This document shows positions 23,415 through 32,826 of a stretch of DNA of 50,177 nt, piece by piece. The notes under the pieces are model-generated. The model ran no database searches. It had not been told where the DNA came from and saw only the letters and a program-made list of their open reading frames with translations. The translations under genes and the position numbers were made by a program. Each line of letters starts with the position of its first letter. Position 1 is the stretch's first letter. Source of the stretch: Flavobacteriaceae bacterium (GTDB lineage: Bacteria; Bacteroidota; Bacteroidia; Flavobacteriales; Flavobacteriaceae). The stretch is from contig PANU01000109.1 in assembly GCA_002707745.1 (NCBI GenBank), forward strand, positions 1-50,177, given 5' to 3'.

Positions 23415-24801
23415 TACCGCTACTACTCTGGCAGGTGTGCACGAAGCCTCATTTAGAGATCCTTCGGGGTATATGTTTTATGACGGAGACACCCTTCGCC
23501 GTGTAATTAATCCTATTTACTTTCCACAATACAATAAGTTAAAAGAAAGCGGTTTTTTTAAAACGCTTATTAAACAAGGATTGCTTATACCGCATACCGA
23601 AACTTCGGTAGCCGATGATAAAATAGTGATTACTCCAGAGCCCATTCCCTTTATTACCAATCCGTATGAGTGGAGTTTTCAGCAATACAAACACGCAGCA
23701 CTACATACCTTAAGGCTTCAAAAGTACGCACTTTCAAACGGGTTTATTTTGAAGGATGCCTCTGCCTACAACGTAACATTTCATAAGGGAAAACCCGTTT
23801 TTATAGACACACTCTCTTTCGATTTTTATGAAGAAGGAACCCCATGGCGTGCCTACAAACAATTTATTACGCACTTTTTTGGACCGTTAGTACTAGCAAA
23901 ATACCACGGAACCGATATTTTTAAAATGTTGCAGACGCATATAGACGGAATTCCGGTAAAACTGATCTCTTCCATGCTACCAGGAAAGACCAAATTAAGT
24001 GCTACCATCCATACAAACATTCATTTGTTGGCTAAAATGGAAAGCAAACACAGTGAAGACTATAAAGCTGAAACCAAGGTAGCCAGGCTTTCAAAAAAGC
24101 AACAGAGCAATATTTTAGAGAGTCTTTTTAATTTTATAAAAAAATTAGAGCTCAACGAAAGCACTGAGTGGGGTAATTATTACGATAAAACCAATTATGA
24201 AGCTGCTGCTTTTGAAGGAAAAAAGAAACTCATTCGTGAATGGGTAACACCCTTAACCCCGCAACGTTTAATAGACGTAGGCGGAAATGATGGAACTTTT
24301 GCAAGAACAGTCCTGGATACCGTGCCGGATGTGCTGGTAACCGACATTGATAGTAATGCGGTAGATTATAATTACACGCAGGTACAGGAAAATAAAGAGA
24401 CCAATATGTTGCCCTTTGTGTGCGATGTACTGCAACCCGCACCGGGTATTGGCTTTAATAACACCGAAAGAAATTCATTAATAGAACGCCTTAAAGAGTA
24501 CAACCCGGATATTACCATGGCGCTGGCCTTAATTCACCACATCACACTTTCAGGAAACGTACCTTTTGTGAAGTCGGCCGAATTTTTTGCAAAATTTTCA
24601 GGAACCCTTATTATTGAATTTCCAAAACGAGAAGATTCCTGGGTAGAAAGCCTGTTGGTGCGCAAGCGTGAGTTTATGAACCATTTCGATTTTTACAACG
24701 AAACCAATTTTGAAACGGGTTACAATCAGTTTTTTACTATTGAGAAAAAGGAAACCGTACCCGGCACTAAACGTGTGCTTTATTTACTAAAGCGAAAATA
24801 A
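23398..24801 (+). CDS. Kinase-like/SAM-methyltransferase fusion protein (NoeA-like)
   Basis: I start at the ATG at 23398 (MSTKNNTATTLAG), inside the end of the preceding gene; about 467 residues. The N-terminal half has FILKDASAYNV (Asp120, Asn125) and PVFIDTLSFD (Asp137), spaced like the catalytic and metal-binding residues of aminoglycoside-kinase-like folds. The C-terminal half is a class I methyltransferase with the SAM motif LIDVGGNDGTFA (about 293-299) and LVTDIDSNAV. Such proteins are related to nodulation protein NoeA. The target could be a lipid-linked glycan, but this is inference. Membrane segments are absent, so it acts in the cytoplasm. Confidence 0.8.
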   Translation: MSTKNNTATTLAGVHEASFRDPSGYMFYDGDTLRRVINPIYFPQYNKLKESGFFKTLIKQGLLIPHTETSVADDKIVITPEPIPFITNPYEWSFQQYKHAALHTLRLQKYALSNGFILKDASAYNVTFHKGKPVFIDTLSFDFYEEGTPWRAYKQFITHFFGPLVLAKYHGTDIFKMLQTHIDGIPVKLISSMLPGKTKLSATIHTNIHLLAKMESKHSEDYKAETKVARLSKKQQSNILESLFNFIKKLELNESTEWGNYYDKTNYEAAAFEGKKKLIREWVTPLTPQRLIDVGGNDGTFARTVLDTVPDVLVTDIDSNAVDYNYTQVQENKETNMLPFVCDVLQPAPGIGFNNTERNSLIERLKEYNPDITMALALIHHITLSGNVPFVKSAEFFAKFSGTLIIEFPKREDSWVESLLVRKREFMNHFDFYNETNFETGYNQFFTIEKKETVPGTKRVLYLLKRK

Positions 24802-24824
24802 GCAACGCATAAACTAATTTTTTT

Positions 24825-26282
24825 TTGAAACCCAAAATAAAACGGTCGCTTACTATCTCACTGTTGGCAGCGGTTGCGGCAGGACTATATCCCCTGTTGT
24901 TTTACGTTTCAAATAATTATACACTTGTAAATTCCTGGAGCCATCTGGGCTATTTTATAGGTGTTTTTTTAGTGGCACCGCTATTCATTTTTTTTATACT
25001 GAAAGCTATTGCCAGCCTTCAGTTGTTTCAAAAAATTGAAATATTTGTACTTCCGTTTTTAAATGTTTTTTTCTTTTTATTTTTTCTCAAAACAGCACTC
25101 TTTGCTGGTTTTCAACTCTGGATGGTTTTTGGTATTGGTGTGCTGGCTGTTTTGGTTGCTTTGTTCTTGCACAACTATTTATTAAAGATTGTCGTATTCC
25201 AGCTATTGCTTGCTGTAGTGGCGGGATTTTATTTAATTCCGGATATTTTTCAGCAACTTCAGTACAGTAAAAAGTGGATGGAGCAACCCGATGCTATTAC
25301 ACAAGTACAATTTAAAAAGAAACCGAATGTATATCTCATTCAACCAGATGGGTATGTAAATTTTTCAGAATTAAAGAAAGGGTTCTATAAACAGAAAGAT
25401 AACGAGTTGGAGCATTTTCTTCAGCAAGAAAACTTTACTTTTTATCCTAACTTCCGAAGTAATTATGCCTCCACCCTTACCTCCAACAGTTCTCTGTTTA
25501 CAATGAAGCATCATTACTATTTGCGTACAATTAAGTTTACTGAAATGCTGGATGCCCGCAATATTATTATGGGTAATAATCCTGTACTAAGCATTTTTAA
25601 AAGCAATGGGTATACTACTAATTTTTTGGCTGAAAGTCCCTATCTGCTAGTTAATAAGCCAAAAATGGGGTATGATACAAGTAATTATATAACTAAAGAT
25701 GTTGGGTACATTACTACGGGCTTGAAAGAAAAGAAAGATATTGTTGCAGGGCTTACAACCTATTTTGAAAATCCACATACAAATCCCACGTTTCATTTTA
25801 TTGAAATATTTGAACCAGGACACATTGTCGTTGACCAATCAAACTCTGAAGGCATTGAAAAAGAAAGACAAAAATGGATAAAAAAACTGGATGAGACCAA
25901 TACAAAACTCATAGAAATAGTTTCCCTTATTAAGGAAAAGGATCCTAATGGTATACTCATTATTTTAGCCGATCACGGCGGATTTGTAGGCTTGGAGTAT
26001 ATGCACCAGGCGTATCAAAAAACCCAGAACAGAGATGAATTATACTCTATATTTGGCGCAAATCTGGCTATTTACTGGCCAGAAGGGGTTCCGGAACATA
26101 ATGACCGTATTAAAACTACAGTGAATTTTTTTAGGAACTTATATAGTTATTTAGGGGAAGATGCATCTTTGTTAAACCATTTACAGGAAGAGGGCTCCTA
26201 TGTGCCCATTTTGCATGGTGCCATAAAAGGAGTTTATGAAGTATTGGACGAACAGGGAAAAGTAGTTTTTAAGAAACGATAA
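24825..26282 (+). CDS. Membrane-anchored alkaline-phosphatase-superfamily enzyme, copy 1
   Basis: The start is TTG at 24825 (MKPKIKRSLT). Four or five N-terminal helices (about 10-140) are followed by a periplasmic domain of about 330 residues. Conserved points are Asp175 in QPDGYVNF, a Ser/Thr-rich nucleophile area (Thr217-Ser223) before MKHHYY, His333 in EPGH, and Asp383-His384 in LADHGG. There is no CxPxR sulfatase motif, so formylglycine chemistry is unlikely. The layout resembles phosphoethanolamine or phosphoglycerol transferases. It is 23 bases from the methyltransferase and is the first of three tandem paralogues. Confidence 0.8.
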   Translation: MKPKIKRSLTISLLAAVAAGLYPLLFYVSNNYTLVNSWSHLGYFIGVFLVAPLFIFFILKAIASLQLFQKIEIFVLPFLNVFFFLFFLKTALFAGFQLWMVFGIGVLAVLVALFLHNYLLKIVVFQLLLAVVAGFYLIPDIFQQLQYSKKWMEQPDAITQVQFKKKPNVYLIQPDGYVNFSELKKGFYKQKDNELEHFLQQENFTFYPNFRSNYASTLTSNSSLFTMKHHYYLRTIKFTEMLDARNIIMGNNPVLSIFKSNGYTTNFLAESPYLLVNKPKMGYDTSNYITKDVGYITTGLKEKKDIVAGLTTYFENPHTNPTFHFIEIFEPGHIVVDQSNSEGIEKERQKWIKKLDETNTKLIEIVSLIKEKDPNGILIILADHGGFVGLEYMHQAYQKTQNRDELYSIFGANLAIYWPEGVPEHNDRIKTTVNFFRNLYSYLGEDASLLNHLQEEGSYVPILHGAIKGVYEVLDEQGKVVFKKR

Positions 26283-26305
26283 TTACAGCTATTTTTACAC
26301 CCCCT

Positions 26306-27763
26306 ATGAAAAAACTATCCCATTACAAGAAAACCATTGTGTACGGTCTCGCTGCAGGATTGTATCCCATTATATTTTTCTATACCAATAACTTTTCACT
26401 TATTAATTCGTGGAAACATTTTGCATTTTTTGTTGGATTGTTTTTGGTGGTTCCTGTTGGTATACTTGTTGGAATTCAATTGTTAAGCTTTCTTCCGTGG
26501 GTGAAAAAATTGAAACCCTTCGCGTTCCCTTTTATTAATATAGCTGCGTTTTTATTATTTATCCAGGTGTGCTTGTATGCCCAAATACAATGGCTGTTTA
26601 CAATGTTAATTTTTGTGGTTGCTTTTGTGGTTGCAATGTATTTTAAAAAGTACTTTAAAAAAGTAGTGGCATTGCAGTTAATTCTGGCAATTATTAGCCT
26701 ATTCTGGCTAGTCCCTACCATACAAAACCAATGGGCATACTCCAATGAGTGGACAACGCAACCAGATACTATTGAAGAGGTAAAATTCACGAAAAAACCA
26801 AATGTATATTACATTCAACCAGATGGATATGTAAATATTTCGGAACTGGGAAAAGGTTTTTATGAGTATATAGACAATAGTGAGTACTGGGAATTTCTTC
26901 GTGAAAACGGTTTTAAAATTTATCCGGGCATTCGCAGTAATTATAGCTCTACCTTGGTATCAAACAGTTCCACGTTTACTATGAAACACCATTATTACAA
27001 TAATGGTTTTAATTTTAGTGAAATAACCAATGCACGTAATATCATTGTGTCCGATAACCCAGTGTTGAATATTTTTAAGAACAACGGTTATAAGACTCAT
27101 TTTTTTGCCGAATATGCCTACCTGCTTTCTAATTTTCCAGAAATGGGCTACGATGTGTGTAATTTCGATTATGATGATATCGGTTTTATTACCAAGGGAT
27201 TCGATAAACGACAGGACGTAAGCATACCACTTAAAAAGTATATTTCAGAAGAAAAAAATACACCCAAGTTCTTCTTTATTGAACTTTTAAAACCAGGCCA
27301 CGTAGAGTCTGACAAAAATAAAACCCTGGGTAAAATGGAGGAAGCAAAAAAATATGCTTCCAACCTCGCCATAGCCAACGAGCGCTTGACCGAATTGATT
27401 ACCATTATTAAAGAAAATGATCCTGATGGCCTTATTGTAATCATGGCGGATCATGGCGGGTATGTAGGATATGATTATATGCTGGAAGTACGAGAAAAAA
27501 CTTTGGAAAGAGACCTGGTGTATTCGGCATTTAGCACCCAGCTTTCTATAAACTGGCCCAAGGGTGAAGCTCCGGAGATTGATAAACATTTTAAAAGTGG
27601 TATTAACACCTTTAGAATATTGTTTTCTTATTTAAGCGATAACAATACCTATTTGGAGCATTTACAAGAGGACGCTACGTATACTATTATTAAAAGTGGT
27701 GCACCACGGGGCGTGTATAAATGTATAGACAGCGATGGTAACGTAATTTTTGAAAAACATTGA
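26306..27763 (+). CDS. Membrane-anchored alkaline-phosphatase-superfamily enzyme, copy 2
   Basis: A 485-residue paralogue of the gene before it, with the same length, helix pattern and motifs: IQPDGYVNISEL, SNYSSTLVSNSSTFTMKHHYY region, NPVLNIFKNNGYKTHF, LLKPGHVE and MADHGGYVG. The predicted site residues (Asp, Thr/Ser, His, Asp-His) are all kept, so it is probably active. The gap to copy 1 is 23 bases. Divergence from its neighbours is even along the protein, which argues for an old duplication and separate substrates or positions rather than a recent copy. Confidence 0.8.
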   Translation: MKKLSHYKKTIVYGLAAGLYPIIFFYTNNFSLINSWKHFAFFVGLFLVVPVGILVGIQLLSFLPWVKKLKPFAFPFINIAAFLLFIQVCLYAQIQWLFTMLIFVVAFVVAMYFKKYFKKVVALQLILAIISLFWLVPTIQNQWAYSNEWTTQPDTIEEVKFTKKPNVYYIQPDGYVNISELGKGFYEYIDNSEYWEFLRENGFKIYPGIRSNYSSTLVSNSSTFTMKHHYYNNGFNFSEITNARNIIVSDNPVLNIFKNNGYKTHFFAEYAYLLSNFPEMGYDVCNFDYDDIGFITKGFDKRQDVSIPLKKYISEEKNTPKFFFIELLKPGHVESDKNKTLGKMEEAKKYASNLAIANERLTELITIIKENDPDGLIVIMADHGGYVGYDYMLEVREKTLERDLVYSAFSTQLSINWPKGEAPEIDKHFKSGINTFRILFSYLSDNNTYLEHLQEDATYTIIKSGAPRGVYKCIDSDGNVIFEKH

Positions 27764-27766
27764 GGT

Positions 27767-29266
27767 ATGGCAAAAAAAACACAAAATTTTATATCAAAAT
27801 ATATAAATAGTGACAAAGATTTTCCTGTAGTTGCCGGGATTGCTGCGAGTTTATATCCTACGCTTTATTACTATTCCAATAATTTTAGTATGTTGGATAC
27901 GTGGGTGCATTTCTTTTATCTTATGGGGATGTTTGTATGTATTCCTGTGGTTGTTTTTGTTGTGATTCATAAAATTTCAAAACTGGCTGTTTTTAGTAGA
28001 TACAAGAAATATGTAATTCCTTTTCTTTCCGTATTTGTATTTTTCTTTATTTTAAAAACCTTATTATATGTCCCTATTGAGCGAAAATTAATAGCGTATA
28101 GCATAGCAGCTGCAGGTGTTTTTGCCTTTTTCTTACACAAACATGTAAAAAAATTAATAATTCTTCAGTATCTAATGGCCCTTGTAGCCCTTTTTGCTCT
28201 GGGAAAAGAATTGTTTTACAGAATTACATACGACGATAGCTGGAAAGATCAACCCGATGCTATTGAGAGTGTACAGTTCAGTAAAAAGCCCAATGTTTAC
28301 TTTTTTGAACCCGACGGCTATGTAGGTTTTAAACAATTAAAAGAATCTCCGTATAACTACGACAACACAACGTTTGAGAATTTTTTGAAAAGTGAAGATT
28401 TTAAAACCTATCCGGATTTTAGAACCAATTACATTACCACATTGGCATCTAATGGGGCAACGTTTACTATGAAACATCATTACTACGACTTTAATCTGGA
28501 TTTGGAAGAAGTTGAAGAAGCACAAAAAATAATAATTAGTGATAACCCTGTACTCAACATTTTTAAAAACAATGGGTACGAGACGTACTTTATTTCTTCG
28601 TCCCGTTATTTTATGCTTAACAGACCCACTTTAGGCTACCATCACAGTAATATAGATTATGCAAATATTGAATATCTTCATAAAGGAATGGGAGAACGTG
28701 AACCCGTTTTAGAACCTTTTACAAATTTCCTGAATGATGGAGTAGAAAAGCCAAAATTCTTTTTTGTTCAGTTTTTGTTGCCGTGGCATGTAAGTAGTTT
28801 AGAACACCTCTCTGGAGGAGTAGAAGAAGAACGGAAAGAATATTTAAAACGAATGGATGAAGCGAACACGATGCTTACTAAAATGTTTACTGAAATTTTA
28901 GAAAAAGATCCAAATGCTTTAATTGTTTTAATGTCGGATCATGGGGGATATGTTGGACTTACATATACCAGGGAGTGTTACGCTCCGGTAGAAGATCCTG
29001 CTTTGGTAAATTCTATATTAAAATCTAATTTAACCATTCACTGGCCTGATAACGAAATTCCTGAGTACGATGAACAAATGGACTCTCCTGTGAATGTTTT
29101 TAGAATTTTATTTTCTTATTTATCTGGGAATAAAGAATTTACAAAAAACCTGCAGCCAGACGAAAGTTTTATTATTCATAAAAAAGAAGTAACTCCGGGA
29201 GTGTATAAATATTATGAAGATAGCGGAAAAAGAGTATTCGAAAAAATGGAACCCCAAAAACAGTAA
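27767..29266 (+). CDS. Membrane-anchored alkaline-phosphatase-superfamily enzyme, copy 3
   Basis: The 499-residue third paralogue starts only three bases after copy 2. Motifs are FEPDGYVGF, TTLASNGATFTMKHHYY, NPVLNIFKNNGYETYF, LLPWHVSS and MSDHGGYVG. In place of the PGH of copies 1 and 2 it has PWH, with the His kept. At the nucleophile region the second Ser is replaced by Gly/Ala (SNGAT), leaving Thr as the likely nucleophile. It has a longer C-terminal tail and converges on a GT2 gene four bases away. Confidence 0.8.
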   Translation: MAKKTQNFISKYINSDKDFPVVAGIAASLYPTLYYYSNNFSMLDTWVHFFYLMGMFVCIPVVVFVVIHKISKLAVFSRYKKYVIPFLSVFVFFFILKTLLYVPIERKLIAYSIAAAGVFAFFLHKHVKKLIILQYLMALVALFALGKELFYRITYDDSWKDQPDAIESVQFSKKPNVYFFEPDGYVGFKQLKESPYNYDNTTFENFLKSEDFKTYPDFRTNYITTLASNGATFTMKHHYYDFNLDLEEVEEAQKIIISDNPVLNIFKNNGYETYFISSSRYFMLNRPTLGYHHSNIDYANIEYLHKGMGEREPVLEPFTNFLNDGVEKPKFFFVQFLLPWHVSSLEHLSGGVEEERKEYLKRMDEANTMLTKMFTEILEKDPNALIVLMSDHGGYVGLTYTRECYAPVEDPALVNSILKSNLTIHWPDNEIPEYDEQMDSPVNVFRILFSYLSGNKEFTKNLQPDESFIIHKKEVTPGVYKYYEDSGKRVFEKMEPQKQ

Positions 29267-29270
29267 GGTT

Positions 29271-29990
29271 TTATCTTGTAAAAATGTTGTACTTTAATAT
29301 ACACCAAAGCGCCCGTACACCATCTTTCCAGTTAATCTTTTTTCCTTCTTCATAGGTACGTCCGTAATAAGAAATTCCTACCTCATAGATACGTATTTTG
29401 GGTACGCGTGAAACCTTAGCGGTTACTTCCGGTTCAAAACCAAATCTCTTTTCTTGTAGTGATAATCCCTTTAAGATATCTGCCCTAAAAAGCTTGTAGC
29501 AGGTTTCCATATCGGTAAGGTTTAGGTTGGTAAACATATTGCTTAAAAAAGTAAGAAATTTGTTACCTATCGTATGCCAGAAAAATAGAATCCGATGCGG
29601 GTTACCTCCCATAAAACGCGATCCATACACTACATCTGCCTTTCCGTTCAGGATAGGCTTTAACAAGGTGGTGTATTCGTAGGGATCGTACTCCAGATCG
29701 GCATCCTGAATAATAATATAATCTCCGGTTGCTATCTCAATGCCTTTGTGTAATGCAGCCCCTTTTCCCTGATTCACTGAAAAAGAATGTAGGTTTATGG
29801 ACAAGTCTGTGTTGCTTTTAATAAAACCCTCTATAAGTGCCAGGGTATTGTCCTTAGAGCAGTCGTTTACAATTACAAATTCCTTAGCCATATTGTTGGG
29901 AAGGGAGACGCTTTTTAAAACCTCTAAAATTTCTATAATGGTATTTTGTTCATTATAAGCTGGTATAATGATGGAAAGGGTTTTGGACAT
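29271..29990 (-). CDS. GT2 glycosyltransferase (polyprenyl-phosphate mannosyltransferase-like)
   Basis: A 239-residue GT-A fold: [50 protein letters not shown] (DxD-like), [11 protein letters not shown] and [14 protein letters not shown]. These match the DPM1-like group that loads a sugar onto polyprenyl phosphate. It has no C-terminal membrane helices. It may provide the donor for the GT-C enzymes nearby (30128, 43351). Confidence 0.88.
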   Translation of the reverse strand: MSKTLSIIIPAYNEQNTIIEILEVLKSVSLPNNMAKEFVIVNDCSKDNTLALIEGFIKSNTDLSINLHSFSVNQGKGAALHKGIEIATGDYIIIQDADLEYDPYEYTTLLKPILNGKADVVYGSRFMGGNPHRILFFWHTIGNKFLTFLSNMFTNLNLTDMETCYKLFRADILKGLSLQEKRFGFEPEVTAKVSRVPKIRIYEVGISYYGRTYEEGKKINWKDGVRALWCILKYNIFTR

Positions 29991-30127
29991 GTTGAAAATT
30001 TAGAAAGCAAATATATGGTTAAAACTTTACATAAATTAGCTACAATAGGAACCAGAAGAGGATGCTTTTATTTAGTTGGGAATAGGATAAATAGTTATTT
30101 AAAACTTATTTTTGACCACATAAAATC

Positions 30128-31618
30128 ATGAAAAACAAGCCATTTAACTATCTCATAATTGTGTTAGGCCTTATTCCAATGCTCTTTTGGCTATACAGGT
30201 GTTTTTATTTAGACTTGTGGTACGATGAGGTTTTTTCGTTAGAGCATTTTGCTTTAGTAGATTTTAGTACTACCCTGTTTTACTATCCAGCTCCCAATAA
30301 TCATATTTTTTATAATCTTTTAATGCAGGTTGTGTCCAGGGTTTTTGATATCAGGAATATATTGTTAGCTGAGGAATACTCGTTTATTTTTAGACTTTTA
30401 CAGTTTGTTGTCAGCCTGCTTTGTGGCTTGTACACGATTAAAATTCTTAAAAAATTCTTTCATATTACAAATGCTTACATAGCGTTGGCAGTGTTATTTA
30501 CTACGGTTCCATTTATGAATTTTTCTTTACAGTTACGGGGGTATTGCCTAAGTATGCTGCTACTGGTAATGTTGGTATACTACGGTTGGAGTTTTAAGCA
30601 AAATAACCGAAAAAGAACGATGGTTCTTTTAGCAATTTTAAGCACTCTGTTATTATATACTATTCCATCAAACTTATATGTTTTAGTAGCCTTTTGTGGT
30701 GCTATTGCAGTGTCGGGGTTCTTTGCTTTAAAAGAAAAAGACCACCTGGTTTTTAAAAACTGTAGTAAGATTATTGGCGCTGTAATTATAGGTGTAATAT
30801 TTGCTGTTATCTTGTATTTACCTATTTGGGAAGAATTGGTTTACAATAAATTCTCCAACCGGAGTGCTTCTGGATATTTTCTATCGTTCAAAATACTGCT
30901 GCTTTCCCTTCCACAGTTTTTGGCAAAAAGATATGCGTTACTATTGTTGTTTGTGCCTGGATTGTTTGTTGTTTTTAAAATGAAAAATAACAAAATGAAA
31001 CAGCACTATGTGGCGCTTTTAGTGCTTTTTATGAGTGCTTTTATAGTTTCATTTGTACATCAAAAATCTCCGTATGCAAGGGTTTTTATTCCCTTAGCAC
31101 CCGTATTTGTGCTATTGCTGGTAATACCCATAATTAATTTACTGAAAAAGCTACCTGAAAAAATTAGCTTGGGACTGCAAATAGCCGTGTGCTTGTATTG
31201 TACAGGTGTTTTTATATTTGAAGTGAAAACAAATGATGTTGTTATTGCTCAAAATTTAATCAATAAAAATTATGTCTCTCAAAATTTATATGAAAATTAT
31301 TATTTAGCTCAATTTTTCAGGCAAGACGAGGTTATAACACAGCTTTCGTCCAATTACAGAGGCGAACCTATAGTAATGTTTCAGCAACGTGATATTCCGT
31401 CTACTTCCTTGTATTTAAAAAAACATCAGCTTTCAGCAAAAAAAATAGAAGGGTTACATACGCTGAAACTTCTCTTAAAAGAGGAAGATGAAGTTTTTAT
31501 TCTTACCTCTCATAAAAAGAATCTTTTAAAGGAGTTGAGAGCTTTTCCAAAAATTAAAATTGAAACCATCTCAAAAGATGAAACTTTCACAACGGTTATA
31601 AAAGTTTCTTCCCAATAG
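30128..31618 (+). CDS. GT-C membrane glycosyltransferase (PMT/ArnT-like)
   Basis: The 496-residue protein has about ten to eleven membrane helices. The first periplasmic loop has DLWYDEVFSLEHF (Asp33, Glu34), matching the acidic catalytic motif of GT-C enzymes, which use polyprenyl-phosphate sugars. A soluble C-terminal domain of about 120 residues follows the last helix. The acceptor is unknown. It converges on the GT2 gene at 31681, and no terminator is seen between them. Confidence 0.8.
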   Translation: MKNKPFNYLIIVLGLIPMLFWLYRCFYLDLWYDEVFSLEHFALVDFSTTLFYYPAPNNHIFYNLLMQVVSRVFDIRNILLAEEYSFIFRLLQFVVSLLCGLYTIKILKKFFHITNAYIALAVLFTTVPFMNFSLQLRGYCLSMLLLVMLVYYGWSFKQNNRKRTMVLLAILSTLLLYTIPSNLYVLVAFCGAIAVSGFFALKEKDHLVFKNCSKIIGAVIIGVIFAVILYLPIWEELVYNKFSNRSASGYFLSFKILLLSLPQFLAKRYALLLLFVPGLFVVFKMKNNKMKQHYVALLVLFMSAFIVSFVHQKSPYARVFIPLAPVFVLLLVIPIINLLKKLPEKISLGLQIAVCLYCTGVFIFEVKTNDVVIAQNLINKNYVSQNLYENYYLAQFFRQDEVITQLSSNYRGEPIVMFQQRDIPSTSLYLKKHQLSAKKIEGLHTLKLLLKEEDEVFILTSHKKNLLKELRAFPKIKIETISKDETFTTVIKVSSQ

Positions 31619-31680
31619 CAATTTTAAAAGTAAACTTCTAGCTACTCAGGAGATACGGTTTTTATAAAATTTCTTAACAA

Positions 31681-32826
31681 CTAACGTTTCAGCCCTAAAA
31701 TACTGAAAAACAAACTAAACAAAATAACCTGTACTCCCAGTAACATAGTGGTTACAGCAGGAATTACTATACGTAACGTATTGGAACTGGTAATATCACC
31801 AAAGTTAAGGTCCTGCCAGTAATTATATGCCAGAATGCTTAAAACCACTCCAATTATAATTAAAACAGCGCCTGCAATTAGTCCTTTTTCCAGATTAATA
31901 AACTGGAACTGCTTATCGTATTTATCCGATTTGGGTAAGAGTCCGTTTTCAACTGTAAAAACCTTTGTGAGTCCGTAAAATATAATAAACTGAAAGCCAA
32001 TAAGCAGGCTCACAGCGGTAAACAAAAGCGTATGTACATCAAAAGTGACAGTGCCTATGGTGATGGGGTTGTAAATTAACAGGGCAGAGGTGATGAGACC
32101 AAAGAAAAACAATAAAAATCCTGGATAGTAAAACAACCATTTTGGGCTGTAAAGTACCAGGAAACGTAAGTGACGCCAGCCGTCCCGCCAGGTGTTTAAA
32201 TGGGGTGGCCTGCTACGCCCGTCAACCGAAAGTGTGGTAGGCACCTCAGCAATCTTCATTTCTTTTAGGCTTGCTTTTACAATCATTTCGCTGGCAAACT
32301 CCATTCCAGTGGTTTTTAGTTCCATTCTTGTAAAGGCATCTTTACTGAAACCACGTAAACCACAATGAAAATCGCCAATCTTCGAATTAAAAAACAACCT
32401 GCCAATAAAAGAAAGTACTGGGTTTCCTAAATATTTATGTAAAAAAGGCATTGCTCCTTTTTCTATTCCGCCTTTAAAACGGTTTCCCATAACCAGATCG
32501 TAGCCTTCCCGTAACTTTAACAAATAGGGCATCATATTGCTAAAATCGTAACTATCGTCTGCATCGCCCATCATTACATAAGTTCCTTTTGCAGCTGTAA
32601 TACCCCCAATAAGCGCATTTCCGTACCCTTTTTCTGTTACATGTACCACCCGCGCATTCAAGTCTTCTGCAATTTTTATAGAACCATCGGTACTGCCGTT
32701 GTCTGCAATTACAACTTCTCCTTTTATTTGTTCACGTTCAAAAAAACCTTGCGCTTTTGTTATACAAACAGCTAGTGTTTCGGCTTCATTTAAACAAGGC
32801 ATTACTACGGATAGCTCAGGATTCAT
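31681..32826 (-). CDS. GT2 glycosyltransferase with C-terminal membrane helices
   Basis: The 381-residue protein has an N-terminal GT-A domain: LSVVMPCLNEAETLAVC, VVIADNGSTDGSIKI, YVMMGDADDSYDFSNM (DxD), VMGNRFKGG and FHCGLRGFSKDAF. Four membrane helices follow between about 230 and 380. This layout fits GtrB/ArnC-type polyprenyl-phosphate glycosyltransferases. Its start overlaps the end of the membrane protein at 32816 by 11 bases, so the two are co-translated. Confidence 0.88.
   Translation of the reverse strand: MNPELSVVMPCLNEAETLAVCITKAQGFFEREQIKGEVVIADNGSTDGSIKIAEDLNARVVHVTEKGYGNALIGGITAAKGTYVMMGDADDSYDFSNMMPYLLKLREGYDLVMGNRFKGGIEKGAMPFLHKYLGNPVLSFIGRLFFNSKIGDFHCGLRGFSKDAFTRMELKTTGMEFASEMIVKASLKEMKIAEVPTTLSVDGRSRPPHLNTWRDGWRHLRFLVLYSPKWLFYYPGFLLFFFGLITSALLIYNPITIGTVTFDVHTLLFTAVSLLIGFQFIIFYGLTKVFTVENGLLPKSDKYDKQFQFINLEKGLIAGAVLIIIGVVLSILAYNYWQDLNFGDITSSNTLRIVIPAVTTMLLGVQVILFSLFFSILGLKR

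Noticed and set aside
24825-29266. Reading the three paralogues as true sulfatases
   Set aside because: No C/S-x-P-x-R formylglycine motif is present. The membrane layout and Thr/Ser nucleophile region fit phospho-transferases or hydrolases better.
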